From Methanobacteriota archaeon (lineage in GTDB: Archaea > Thermoplasmatota > Thermoplasmata > RBG-16-68-12): a stretch of 12,279 nt of DNA. The stretch is from NCBI GenBank assembly GCA_005878635.1, contig VBLS01000191.1, forward strand, positions 1-12,279, given 5' to 3'. Each line of letters opens with the position of its first letter. The first letter of the stretch is position 1. Shown here in pieces: positions 6,156-12,279 of the stretch. The notes under the pieces are model-generated. The model searched no databases and was not told the origin of the DNA. It saw nothing but the letters and a program-made list of their open reading frames with translations. The position numbers were made by a program, and so were the translations under genes.

Positions 6156-7208
6156 TCACCGGAGGACGGGCAACTTCTCCTTGGCCAGAGCCGCGTCTTT
6201 CTCTCTCTCGACGGGCTCCTGCGGCACGAACTGCACATGCGGATAGGCGAATTGCACGCGCGGTTCCGCCATGACCTTCTCGTAGATCCGTTTCACGAGG
6301 CGCGTCCGGTAGCTGCCCTTCGCGAAGACGGGGCAGAAGTACAGGAGGGTGAGGTCGATCGACGACGCCCCGAAGGCCCATCCGACCTTGGGCTCCTCGG
6401 CCATGTAATCCGCGAGGTCCGCGAACTCGTACTTGGAGCGGAGATGCGCGCGGTTCTCCCGCATCATCGGGCCGACGGTCTCCTCCGCGACTTCCAGGAT
6501 CAGGCGTTCCGCGAGCTTCATGTCGCTCTCGTAGGTCACGTTGATGACGATCTGATCCCAGACGAACGGCGTGTCCTTCGTGTAGTTGAAGACGTTCGAC
6601 TTGATCACGAAGCTGTTGGGGACCGTGACGTACCGGCCCGTGAAACTGTCCCCGTAGAGGACGCCCCCGAACTCGCGGAGCGTCGTGTTCATCGGGGTGA
6701 TCTCGACGATGTACCCGCGGGTGTTGTTCAGCTCGACGCGGTCGCCGAGCTTGTACAGCCCCATGACCGTGACGACCATCCAGCCGACGATGTTCAGGAG
6801 CGGCTCCTGCATGACGAAGACGAAAGCGCCGAGGAAGACCCCGGTCCCGATGGCCCCGAACTGCGATGCGCCGCTGCCGAGGGTGACGAAGAGGACGAGG
6901 GCGAGGGCGGTCGCCCAGACGACGTAGGAGACGATCTGGAAATGCGCGAAGATGTCCGCCTCGTACTTCACGTGGGAGCGGAGGGCCGCCCGGAAGACGG
7001 GCCGGAGCATCTCGAGGAGCGCCTTCGTGGCGATCAGGATCGGGATGACGATGATCCACGGACTGAATTGGTGGAGGTAGCTCGCGTCCCCCGCGGGGAA
7101 GCCTGCAATCTGGAAGGCGCCCCCGAGGAGCAGCAGCGTCACGATCACGACGATCGTGAGGGTAAGCCAGAAGAGGGCTCTCGCCTTCCTCCAGTTCGCG
7201 GATCTCAC
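6156..7208 (-). CDS. MscS-family small-conductance mechanosensitive ion channel
   Basis: 350 residues, an integral membrane protein. It should open under membrane tension to release solutes on osmotic downshock. Four hydrophobic segments can be seen at roughly 11-31, 50-67, 91-112 and 117-134. The last leads into the family signature: VFVMQEPLLNIVGWMVV (pore helix, about 130-146), then LGDRVEL (154-160), GYIVEI (165-170) and the TTLRE strand of the beta domain. A soluble alpha/beta tail follows, ending in a charged stretch EREKDAALAKEK. The GTG at 7208 is 28 bp from a TATA box and lacks a ribosome binding site, so it is probably leaderless like aspS, whose GTG lies 55 bp downstream. It is divergent from the ABC exporter. 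It carries the plain MscS core rather than the large MscK type, and could belong to the MscMJ-like archaeal group. Confidence 0.93.
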   Translation of the reverse strand: MRSANWRKARALFWLTLTIVVIVTLLLLGGAFQIAGFPAGDASYLHQFSPWIIVIPILIATKALLEMLRPVFRAALRSHVKYEADIFAHFQIVSYVVWATALALVLFVTLGSGASQFGAIGTGVFLGAFVFVMQEPLLNIVGWMVVTVMGLYKLGDRVELNNTRGYIVEITPMNTTLREFGGVLYGDSFTGRYVTVPNSFVIKSNVFNYTKDTPFVWDQIVINVTYESDMKLAERLILEVAEETVGPMMRENRAHLRSKYEFADLADYMAEEPKVGWAFGASSIDLTLLYFCPVFAKGSYRTRLVKRIYEKVMAEPRVQFAYPHVQFVPQEPVEREKDAALAKEKLPVLR

Positions 7209-7230
7209 GGACTCTGACCAGCGGTCCGCG

Positions 7231-7240
7231 GTTTATTTAA
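7231..7240. promoter_or_regulatory. Shared TATA box between the MscS gene and the ABC exporter
   Basis: GTTTATTTAA on the plus strand reads TTAAATAAAC on the minus strand, so it is TATA-like in both directions. Toward the minus strand it is centred 28 bp before the MscS GTG at 7208. Toward the plus strand it predicts a start near 7262-7264. No second AT-rich box exists in this gap, so the two divergent units probably share it and may compete for TBP. Confidence 0.6.
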
Positions 7241-7245
7241 GGCCG

Positions 7246-8283
7246 GTGTCGAGGTTATCAGGCCTGAAAGGTCTGCGCGCGCGGCGGCCTTCCAACCAAA
7301 GCTTTTCATGGGGCCACCGTGGTCGCCGCGACGGAGGCGGAGATCCCACGGCCGAGCCGGTCATCGACGTTCGCGGCCTCACGAAGCACTACGCGGACAT
7401 CAAGGCGGTCGATGGGATCTCCTTCGAGGTCGAAAAGGGCCAGATGTTCTCCCTCCTCGGACCGAACGGCGCCGGCAAGACGACCACGGTCGAGATCCTC
7501 GAGGGGCTGCGCGACCCGACGTCCGGGGAGGCTCGCGTGCTCGGCGTGGACGTCCGGAAAGGGTACGGCAAGATCCGGAACCGCGTGGGGGTCCTGCCGC
7601 AGGATTTCGAACCCTTCGACCGGCTGAAGCCGAGGGAGGCGGTCGCCTACTGGGCCCATCTCTTCGACCGCACCTTGACCAAGGAGGAGGTCGCGGGCCT
7701 GATCCGGACCGTCGGATTGGCCGACCGCGCGGACACGCTCGCGATGAATCTCTCCGGCGGCGAGAGGCGTCGCCTGGGCATCGCGATGTCCCTCGTCGGA
7801 AAACCGAAGCTCGTCTTCCTCGACGAGCCGACGACGGGCCTCGATCCGGGCGCCCGGCGGGAGCTGTGGGGCCTCATCCGACAGCTCAAGAGCGAAGGGA
7901 CGACGATCCTCCTGACGACGCATTATCTGGATGAGGCGGAGCAGCTCGCAGACGATGTCGCGATCATGAACCATGGCAAAATCGTCGCTCGGGGGTCCCC
8001 GGCGGACCTGATTGCTAAGCACGGCCAAGGCCATTCAATCGTCCTCGCGGGGGCGGGCGAAGACGGGCTCTCGGCGGTGCGGGCCCGGGGGGTCGTGGCG
8101 GAACTCCAGGGCGCCGATGTCGTCGTCCAGGTCCCGCTGGCGAGCGACATGCGCCGCATGCTCGAGAAACTGGCCTCGATCGACACGCCGCTGAACGAGA
8201 TTTACACGAGGCGCGCGAGCCTCGAGGACGTCTTCCTGAACCTGGTCGGCGCCCGCATGCAGGAGGGGGTGCTCGCGGCATGA
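7246..8283 (+). CDS. ABC exporter ATP-binding protein (DrrA/CcmA type), start uncertain
   Basis: The ATPase of an ABC-2 exporter, powering substrate efflux through the permease encoded next. From VIDVRGLTKHYADI (codons from 7360) the order is standard: Walker A GPNGAGKTT near 7459, Q-loop region VLPQDFEPF near 7591, signature LSGGERRR at 7750, Walker B LVFLDEPTTGLDP at 7810, H-loop THYLDEAEQ near 7918, then a regulatory tail ending LEDVFLNLVGAR, typical of drug/antibiotic exporters. The stop overlaps the permease start as ATGA. No good start exists in this frame: GTG 7246 is given as a formal start, but it lies only about 10 bp from the TATA box and encodes an odd basic N-terminus. A GTG at 7319 in another frame encodes MVAATEAEIP and would join smoothly if one base were added near 7345, so a small deletion or sequencing error is likely. 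Confidence 0.9.
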   Translation: MSRLSGLKGLRARRPSNQSFSWGHRGRRDGGGDPTAEPVIDVRGLTKHYADIKAVDGISFEVEKGQMFSLLGPNGAGKTTTVEILEGLRDPTSGEARVLGVDVRKGYGKIRNRVGVLPQDFEPFDRLKPREAVAYWAHLFDRTLTKEEVAGLIRTVGLADRADTLAMNLSGGERRRLGIAMSLVGKPKLVFLDEPTTGLDPGARRELWGLIRQLKSEGTTILLTTHYLDEAEQLADDVAIMNHGKIVARGSPADLIAKHGQGHSIVLAGAGEDGLSAVRARGVVAELQGADVVVQVPLASDMRRMLEKLASIDTPLNEIYTRRASLEDVFLNLVGARMQEGVLAA

Positions 8284-9383
8284 ATCGAGTACTGGCAGAC
8301 ATGAAGGCGTTCGGCACCCAATACATCCGCTCGCGAGTCGGGACCTTCTTTGCGCTCGTCTTCCCGATTTTGCTGATCCTCCTGTTCGGTGCGATCTTTG
8401 GCTCGTCGGGTTCTTCGCAAGTGACCCTGTACGTCCAGGACCAAGACAATCAACCGGCCTCCCACGCCTTCACGGATGCGCTGAACAAGACGAACGTCCT
8501 CACGATTCGGGCCATCCCCCCGTCGGCCGACTTCTCCCAATACATCCGCGACCATTCGATCAACGTCGCCCTTCAGATTCCGCCCGGATTTCAAGACGCC
8601 CTTGCCAAGGCTGAGAACGGGACGCGGGCCACGGTGAACCTCACCCTGGCCGGAGATCAAACGCAGTCGTCCTACGGCATCGCGGTGTCCGCGGTCGACG
8701 CGGTCGCGACCGCGTTCAATCTCCAGGTGGCCAAGGCTGCTCCGGTCGTCAACATCCTTCCGACCTCCGTCCCGGGGCTGCGGCATCTGACGTACATCGA
8801 CCTCTTCCTGCCGGGCATCATCGGCTTCACGATCCTCTCGACCCCATTGTTCGGGATGACCGCGATCTGTGCCGAGTATCGCTCCCGGCGGTACTTCAAA
8901 CTCCTCGCGACCACGAAACTCAGCAAGGCGCAATGGCTCGCTGCCAAGGTTGTCTTCCACATCGTGCTCCTCTTCGTCTCCGTGGCCCTCATGGTCCTCA
9001 CCGGAATCCTGGTCTTCGGGCTCAAGGCGGTCGTCACCCCGATGGCCATCCTGATCATCATCGCCGGCACGATTGAGTTCACGTCCTTGGGTATGGTCCT
9101 CGGGATCTTTGTCCGCGACCCGGAAACGGGCGCGGCGATCGCCAACGCGATCGGATTTCCCATGATGTTCCTGGCCGGGTCATTCTTCCCGGTCGACGCG
9201 ATGCCGTCCTTCCTCCAGGCGGGGGCCCGACTCCTCCCGCTCACCTACATCAACGAGGGGCTCCGGGCGACGATGACCTTCGGGACCGACGCGACCGCCT
9301 TCATCGACCTGCTCGTCACGTTGGGATTCGCGGTTGTCTTCTTCGTCGTTGCTGCTCGCGGGCTGTCTTGGAAATCAAGGTGA
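8280..9383 (+). CDS. ABC-2 type exporter permease (DrrB-like)
   Basis: 367 residues, the membrane partner of the preceding ATPase. The layout is that of the ABC2_membrane_3 group: a short cytoplasmic start, one helix (FFALVFPILLILLFGAIFG, about 23-41), an extracytoplasmic domain of some 130 residues, then five helices starting at LFLPGIIGFTILSTPLFG (about 173). The cytoplasmic loop YRSRRYFKLLATTKLSKAQW and the segment GIFVRDPETGAAIANAIGFP with FFPVDAMP are characteristic of this family. The ATG overlaps the ATPase stop codon by 4 bp, so translation is coupled. The substrate cannot be told from sequence; hydrophobic drugs, lipids and heme precursors are all known for relatives. Its stop codon lies one base from the stop of a convergent CBS remnant. 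Confidence 0.92.
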   Translation: MNRVLADMKAFGTQYIRSRVGTFFALVFPILLILLFGAIFGSSGSSQVTLYVQDQDNQPASHAFTDALNKTNVLTIRAIPPSADFSQYIRDHSINVALQIPPGFQDALAKAENGTRATVNLTLAGDQTQSSYGIAVSAVDAVATAFNLQVAKAAPVVNILPTSVPGLRHLTYIDLFLPGIIGFTILSTPLFGMTAICAEYRSRRYFKLLATTKLSKAQWLAAKVVFHIVLLFVSVALMVLTGILVFGLKAVVTPMAILIIIAGTIEFTSLGMVLGIFVRDPETGAAIANAIGFPMMFLAGSFFPVDAMPSFLQAGARLLPLTYINEGLRATMTFGTDATAFIDLLVTLGFAVVFFVVAARGLSWKSR

Positions 9384-9384
9384 C

Positions 9385-9597
9385 TTACCGCGAAGGTGGC
9401 GGATCGCCCACCGATTCGGGGGACGCCCGTCGACGGAGGCGGAAGACGATCTCCTTCTCACGCTCCTCCTCGATCCGTGCTCGCCAGGCGCGCAGGAGGT
9501 CTCCACGGGATAGGTGTCCGACGAGCCGCCCTTCATCCTCCACGACCGGGAGATGCCCGACGTCCCGCATGACCTCGGGAGCAATCCGAGCCGCCAT
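9385..9597 (-). pseudogene. Fragment of a CBS-domain protein
   Basis: 70 codons starting ATG 9597. Residues 7-37 (PEVMRDVGHLPVVED, then GRLVGHLSRGDLLRAW) match the last half of a CBS motif, the adenine-nucleotide-binding module that normally occurs in pairs of about 120 residues. The basic tail ARIEEEREKEIVFRLRRR looks like the ends of some archaeal CBS or chloride-channel proteins. The first part of the CBS fold is missing: TAA stands two codons upstream of the ATG, and neither other frame of the 56-bp gap back to the reductase gene continues the motif. No ribosome binding site is visible. It may be a remnant of a deleted gene; a tiny expressed half-CBS protein is possible but less likely. 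Confidence 0.5.
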
Positions 9598-9653
9598 CCG
9601 TATTTACGACTTTCTCGCGGCGTTCCGCGAGGCGACTGGCCGATCGTCAGGCG

Positions 9654-10853
9654 CTAGATAAATTCCGCGAACTTCGCCACGAGTTCCGGCTTCGTCTCCT
9701 TGAGGACCTTGAGGATCGCCCGCACGCTCAGCTTGTGCACACCGACCTCCGCGAGGACCTGGATGATGTCGTCGAACTCGCGGTCGGACAAGGTCACGAG
9801 CTTGTTCTTGGCGAGCCAGTTCCGGTAGAGGTTCTCCTCCAGCTTTGAACGCCAGCCTTTCTCATATTCCATCAACGCGGCCTCCCCGAAGTCGCCCGCC
9901 TCGTTGCACTTCGCGAGGACCTTCCCGAGGATCATGCCGGCCAGCATCCCGTTGCCGATCCCTCCGCCGGTGATCGGATCGATCATCCGAGCGGAGTCCC
10001 CGACCAGCGCGATGCCGTTCCCGACGGACTTCTTGATCGGCGGGGCCGTCGAGACGCCGCCGGTCACCATGTCGAGCGGCTGCGCGCGGCTCATCCGTGG
10101 GTCTTGGGCGATCCAACGGTCGAGGTACCCCTTGATGTCGACCCGGTTCTTGAGGCGGTCGAGCGAGATGCCGATCCCGACGTTCGCGGTCATGTCGTCC
10201 TTCGGGAACACCCAGATGTATCCGGCCGGCGCGATCGTCCCGAGCCAGAATTCGCAGTAGTCCGGGAAGTCGTGGCCGGGTCCGATGTTCGTGAGGCGGT
10301 ATTGGAGCGTTCCCGTGATGTCTCCGGCCTTCAGGAGGGTCTTGAATCCGGCCCAACGGCCGACCTGGCTCTCGTAGCCGTCGGCGGCGACGACGCATTT
10401 CGCCTCGATGTTCATCTCCTCCTCGAGGCGCTTCGCGTGGACCCCGCGGACCCAGCCGTCGTCTTTCAGGATGGCCGTCGCCGTCGTCTTGAGCCAGATT
10501 TCCGCGCCGGCCTTGGCTGCCTCCTTGGCCACGGCCTTGTCGAACGCATCCCGTTCCAGGACGATGCCGACCTCGTTCCCGGCGTGGGCTTCCTCGATCG
10601 TCAGCTCCGTGCCGTTCGGGGAGAAGATCTTGGCACCCTTGACCTCGCGGCCGACCCACTTCTGGTCGAACGGCATCTTCGTGTCTTCGACGAAATGGCG
10701 GGCGAGTCCTTCGCCACAGCGCACGGGAGAGCCGATTTCCTGGCGTTTCTCGATCAGGAGGGTCTTGCAGCCGCCGGCCGCGGCGTAACGCGCCGTCATC
10801 GAGCCCGAGGGGCCCGCCCCGACCACCACCACATCGTATTGGTACGAGGACAT
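9654..10853 (-). CDS. Geranylgeranyl reductase (digeranylgeranylglycerophospholipid reductase family)
   Basis: 399 residues, a flavoprotein that hydrogenates the isoprenoid double bonds of archaeal membrane lipids to give saturated phytanyl chains. Seen: FAD-binding GAGPSG at 12-17, ribose-binding Glu35, CGEG at 46-49 (the conserved cysteine of the family), the isoprenoid-pocket motif YIWVFP at 212-217, and the second FAD signature GDSARMIDPITGGGIGNG at 285-302. Length and order agree with the Thermoplasma and Sulfolobus enzymes. The ferredoxin gene upstream is the likely electron donor, as shown for the Methanosarcina acetivorans pair, and the radical SAM gene beyond it works on the same lipids. 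ATG 10853 is the first residue of the fold and has a TATA box 33 bp upstream, implying a leader of only a few bases and expression independent of the ferredoxin gene, 75 bp away. Confidence 0.95.
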   Translation of the reverse strand: MSSYQYDVVVVGAGPSGSMTARYAAAGGCKTLLIEKRQEIGSPVRCGEGLARHFVEDTKMPFDQKWVGREVKGAKIFSPNGTELTIEEAHAGNEVGIVLERDAFDKAVAKEAAKAGAEIWLKTTATAILKDDGWVRGVHAKRLEEEMNIEAKCVVAADGYESQVGRWAGFKTLLKAGDITGTLQYRLTNIGPGHDFPDYCEFWLGTIAPAGYIWVFPKDDMTANVGIGISLDRLKNRVDIKGYLDRWIAQDPRMSRAQPLDMVTGGVSTAPPIKKSVGNGIALVGDSARMIDPITGGGIGNGMLAGMILGKVLAKCNEAGDFGEAALMEYEKGWRSKLEENLYRNWLAKNKLVTLSDREFDDIIQVLAEVGVHKLSVRAILKVLKETKPELVAKFAEFI

Positions 10854-10880
10854 CGGGTTGCCGGACTCTCCATCAGCAAG

Positions 10881-10890
10881 CGATATATCA
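10881..10890 (-). promoter_or_regulatory. TATA box of the geranylgeranyl reductase gene
   Basis: TGATATATCG on the minus strand, centred about 33 bp from the ATG at 10853, within the 75-bp gap after the ferredoxin gene. It predicts a leader of about six bases. The reductase can therefore be expressed on its own as well as by read-through. Confidence 0.6.
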
Positions 10891-10928
10891 GATTAACTCA
10901 CGCGAGGGGCCCGCCGGTCCGGCGGCGG

Positions 10929-11171
10929 CTACTTCATCGTGTGGAGCTTGTGTCCGCGGGGATAGTCGATCGCCCCGACCGGGCAGACCTTCACGCACAT
11001 GCCGCACTGGGTGCAGTCTTCGTTGAAGGTCAGGTAGACCTCGTTCAGGAAGATCGCGTTCGTGGGGCACGTGCCGACGCAGGCGCCGCAGTGCATGCAC
11101 AGCATGTCGTCGATCGCCATGATGCCGTTGTCGCGGACCGACGGACGAATCGAGACGACTTGCTCAGGCAT
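10929..11171 (-). CDS. 2x[4Fe-4S] ferredoxin
   Basis: 80 residues with two complete cluster motifs: CMHCGACVGTCP at 25-36 and CTQCGMCVKVCP at 53-64. This is the clostridial-type electron carrier in which each motif lends its fourth cysteine to the other cluster. The N-terminal 20 residues (MPEQVVSIRPSVRDNG) are an unassigned lead, and the chain ends with a short basic tail. The ATG at 11171 overlaps the radical SAM stop codon (8 bp shared) and has GGGG nearby; a longer frame from 11252 would only add antisense-like Arg-rich residues. Its place between a tetraether-synthase-like enzyme and a geranylgeranyl reductase suggests that it supplies electrons to one or both, as the equivalent ferredoxin of Methanosarcina does for the reductase. 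Confidence 0.93.
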   Translation of the reverse strand: MPEQVVSIRPSVRDNGIMAIDDMLCMHCGACVGTCPTNAIFLNEVYLTFNEDCTQCGMCVKVCPVGAIDYPRGHKLHTMK

Positions 11172-12279
11172 GCCGGCCCCGCCACTCCTCGATCGGCACC
11201 GCGAACTTCTTCTCGATCTCTTCGCGGAAGTTCGGGCCCGTGTTGTACGCACAGAACGGGATGACCTTCCCGTCGGGGGTGGCGTAGTGGATCACGCAGC
11301 GCTTCACACGCTCGATGTCGTAGTTGTAGTTGTCCTGGAAGTGCATGCCGCCGACGTACATCGTCGACCAGGAGAACTCCGCGGCACCGGCCTTGTCGCC
11401 CTTCGTGAACATCCGGTTCAGGATCTTCAGCATCTTGGCGAGGCCCATGCCCTCCGGCGCCTCCTCGGGCTTGAAATGCCGCTTCAGGAGCTGGAGCGCC
11501 TTGAGCTTCGACGTGAACTTGATCTTCTTCTCCTTCGTGTCCTGCGCCAGGAGCCAGAGGTCCTCCATGAGGCCCTCCACGTCGACGAAGCGCGTGATCG
11601 GCACCGGGTCCTTCCCGTTCTCGAGGAACAGGTAGGACGCAAGGCCGCAGGCCGGGTGCGACGTGAACGACGGCTTCGCGGTGTCCGTGAGGACGCTCAC
11701 GAGCTCGGAGATCGGCGCGACGAAGGGCACCGGGTACCAGTCGTCCCGCGTGAGGTACCCCGTCTGCTCCTCGAGGTCGTACGCGAGGTCGCTCAGGGTG
11801 TACCGCAGCTTCCTTCGGTCTTCCTCGGGGATCCGCCCCGTCAAGCTGACCGGCTGGAAGTTGACTCCCTTGACGACGTCGCGGTTCTTGATCGCGTAGT
11901 TGAGGATCTCGCCCGCCTGGTCGTCGTTGAAGGAGTTGACCATCGTCGGGACGAAGCAGATCGCGGGCGTCGGGAGGTTCTTGCCTTTCCGCTCGCGCAC
12001 GCGCTCGATGACCTTCAGCTTCACGTCCAACAGGGGCCGGCCGCGCGCTTTGATGTAGTTCTCCTCGCGCAGACCGTCGAACTGCAGGTAGATCGTGTTG
12101 AGTCCGGCTTCGGCGACCTTGTCGAAGAAACCGTCCTCGGTCGCGAGCCGGATGCCGTTCGTGGCCACCTGGACCTGGGGGAAGCCCATTTCCTTGGCGG
12201 CCTTCACGATCTCCGGGAACTGCGGGTAGATCGTCGGCTCGCCGCCGGCGAACTGGATCGCGGCGACCGGGATCGGCCG
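11164..12279 (-). CDS. Radical SAM protein, tetraether-synthase-like (COG1964), N-terminus outside the window
   Basis: 371 residues are present and the frame stays open to the edge. The first visible residues hold the radical SAM GGEPT motif (12-16 of the visible part), followed by a beta/alpha barrel (VQVATNGIRLA, TIYLQFDGL). The CxxxCxxC motif binding the SAM cluster must lie just outside. The distal part has family marks: HPACGLASYLF, then RCVIHYATPDGKVIPFCAYN near the end, whose cysteines fit auxiliary Fe-S cluster sites. This is the COG1964 family that includes MJ0619 of Methanocaldococcus, first linked to pterin methylation and later shown to be tetraether synthase (Tes), which couples two diether lipids by C-C bond formation. 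The following ferredoxin and geranylgeranyl reductase repeat the order of the Methanosarcina lipid cluster, which favours a lipid role. Paralogues with other substrates exist, so the substrate is inferred. Confidence 0.85.
   Translation of the reverse strand, partial: RPIPVAAIQFAGGEPTIYPQFPEIVKAAKEMGFPQVQVATNGIRLATEDGFFDKVAEAGLNTIYLQFDGLREENYIKARGRPLLDVKLKVIERVRERKGKNLPTPAICFVPTMVNSFNDDQAGEILNYAIKNRDVVKGVNFQPVSLTGRIPEEDRRKLRYTLSDLAYDLEEQTGYLTRDDWYPVPFVAPISELVSVLTDTAKPSFTSHPACGLASYLFLENGKDPVPITRFVDVEGLMEDLWLLAQDTKEKKIKFTSKLKALQLLKRHFKPEEAPEGMGLAKMLKILNRMFTKGDKAGAAEFSWSTMYVGGMHFQDNYNYDIERVKRCVIHYATPDGKVIPFCAYNTGPNFREEIEKKFAVPIEEWRGRHA

Noticed and set aside
5137..7059. A 640-codon minus-strand frame covering parts of aspS and the MscS gene
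   Set aside because: It is out of frame with two well-recognised proteins, crosses their boundary, and is Arg/Pro/Gly-rich; a GC-driven shadow.
7308..7934. ATG 7308 as a start for the ABC ATPase
   Set aside because: It opens a different frame giving an Arg/Pro-rich product; none of the Walker or signature motifs are in it.
1..12279. CRISPR arrays, insertion-sequence ends, integrases or toxin-antitoxin genes
   Set aside because: No direct repeat series, terminal inverted repeats or matching proteins were seen; RusA is the only gene of possible phage type.

Overview
The window looks like chromosomal DNA of a GC-rich archaeon, most likely a member of the Thermoplasmatota; the phylum is an inference. 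Four things point to Archaea: an archaeal/eukaryotic-type aspartyl-tRNA synthetase; a lipid cluster of radical SAM enzyme, ferredoxin and geranylgeranyl reductase; TATA boxes about 28 bp upstream of GTG start codons that lack a ribosome binding site (leaderless genes); and strong GGAGGTGA-type ribosome binding sites where leaders exist. I see no rRNA, tRNA, CRISPR array, insertion sequence or integrase.

All genes are on the minus strand except one ABC exporter pair. Read along the minus strand from the right edge, the first block is membrane-lipid synthesis (9654-12279). It holds a tetraether-synthase-like radical SAM protein (cut by the window edge), a 2x[4Fe-4S] ferredoxin overlapping it by 8 bp, and a geranylgeranyl reductase with its own TATA box. 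The same trio is clustered in Methanosarcina, where reductase and ferredoxin saturate archaeal lipid chains and the radical SAM enzyme joins them into membrane-spanning tetraethers. A fragment of a CBS domain (9385-9597) follows and looks like a gene remnant.

The centre has a plus-strand ABC-2 exporter (ATPase 7246-8283, permease 8280-9383, ATGA overlap), divergent from a MscS-type mechanosensitive channel (6156-7208). One AT-rich palindromic box (7231-7240) appears to serve both directions. The ATPase has no convincing start in its own frame; a natural-looking N-terminus lies in another frame, which suggests a one-base deletion near 7345.

The left part, all minus strand, holds aspS (4791-6101, leaderless GTG), a tandem ACT-domain protein (4343-4720), a RusA-family Holliday junction resolvase (3689-4195, unusual for Archaea), and a two-gene unit of a 764-residue coiled-coil protein (1178-3472) and a SAM hydroxide adenosyltransferase of the DUF62 family (379-1167). 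At the edge is the first part of a FtsX/MacB-like permease (1-291). The lipid trio is the best-supported functional system. The least understood genes are the giant coiled-coil protein paired with the SAM-cleaving enzyme and the stand-alone RusA.
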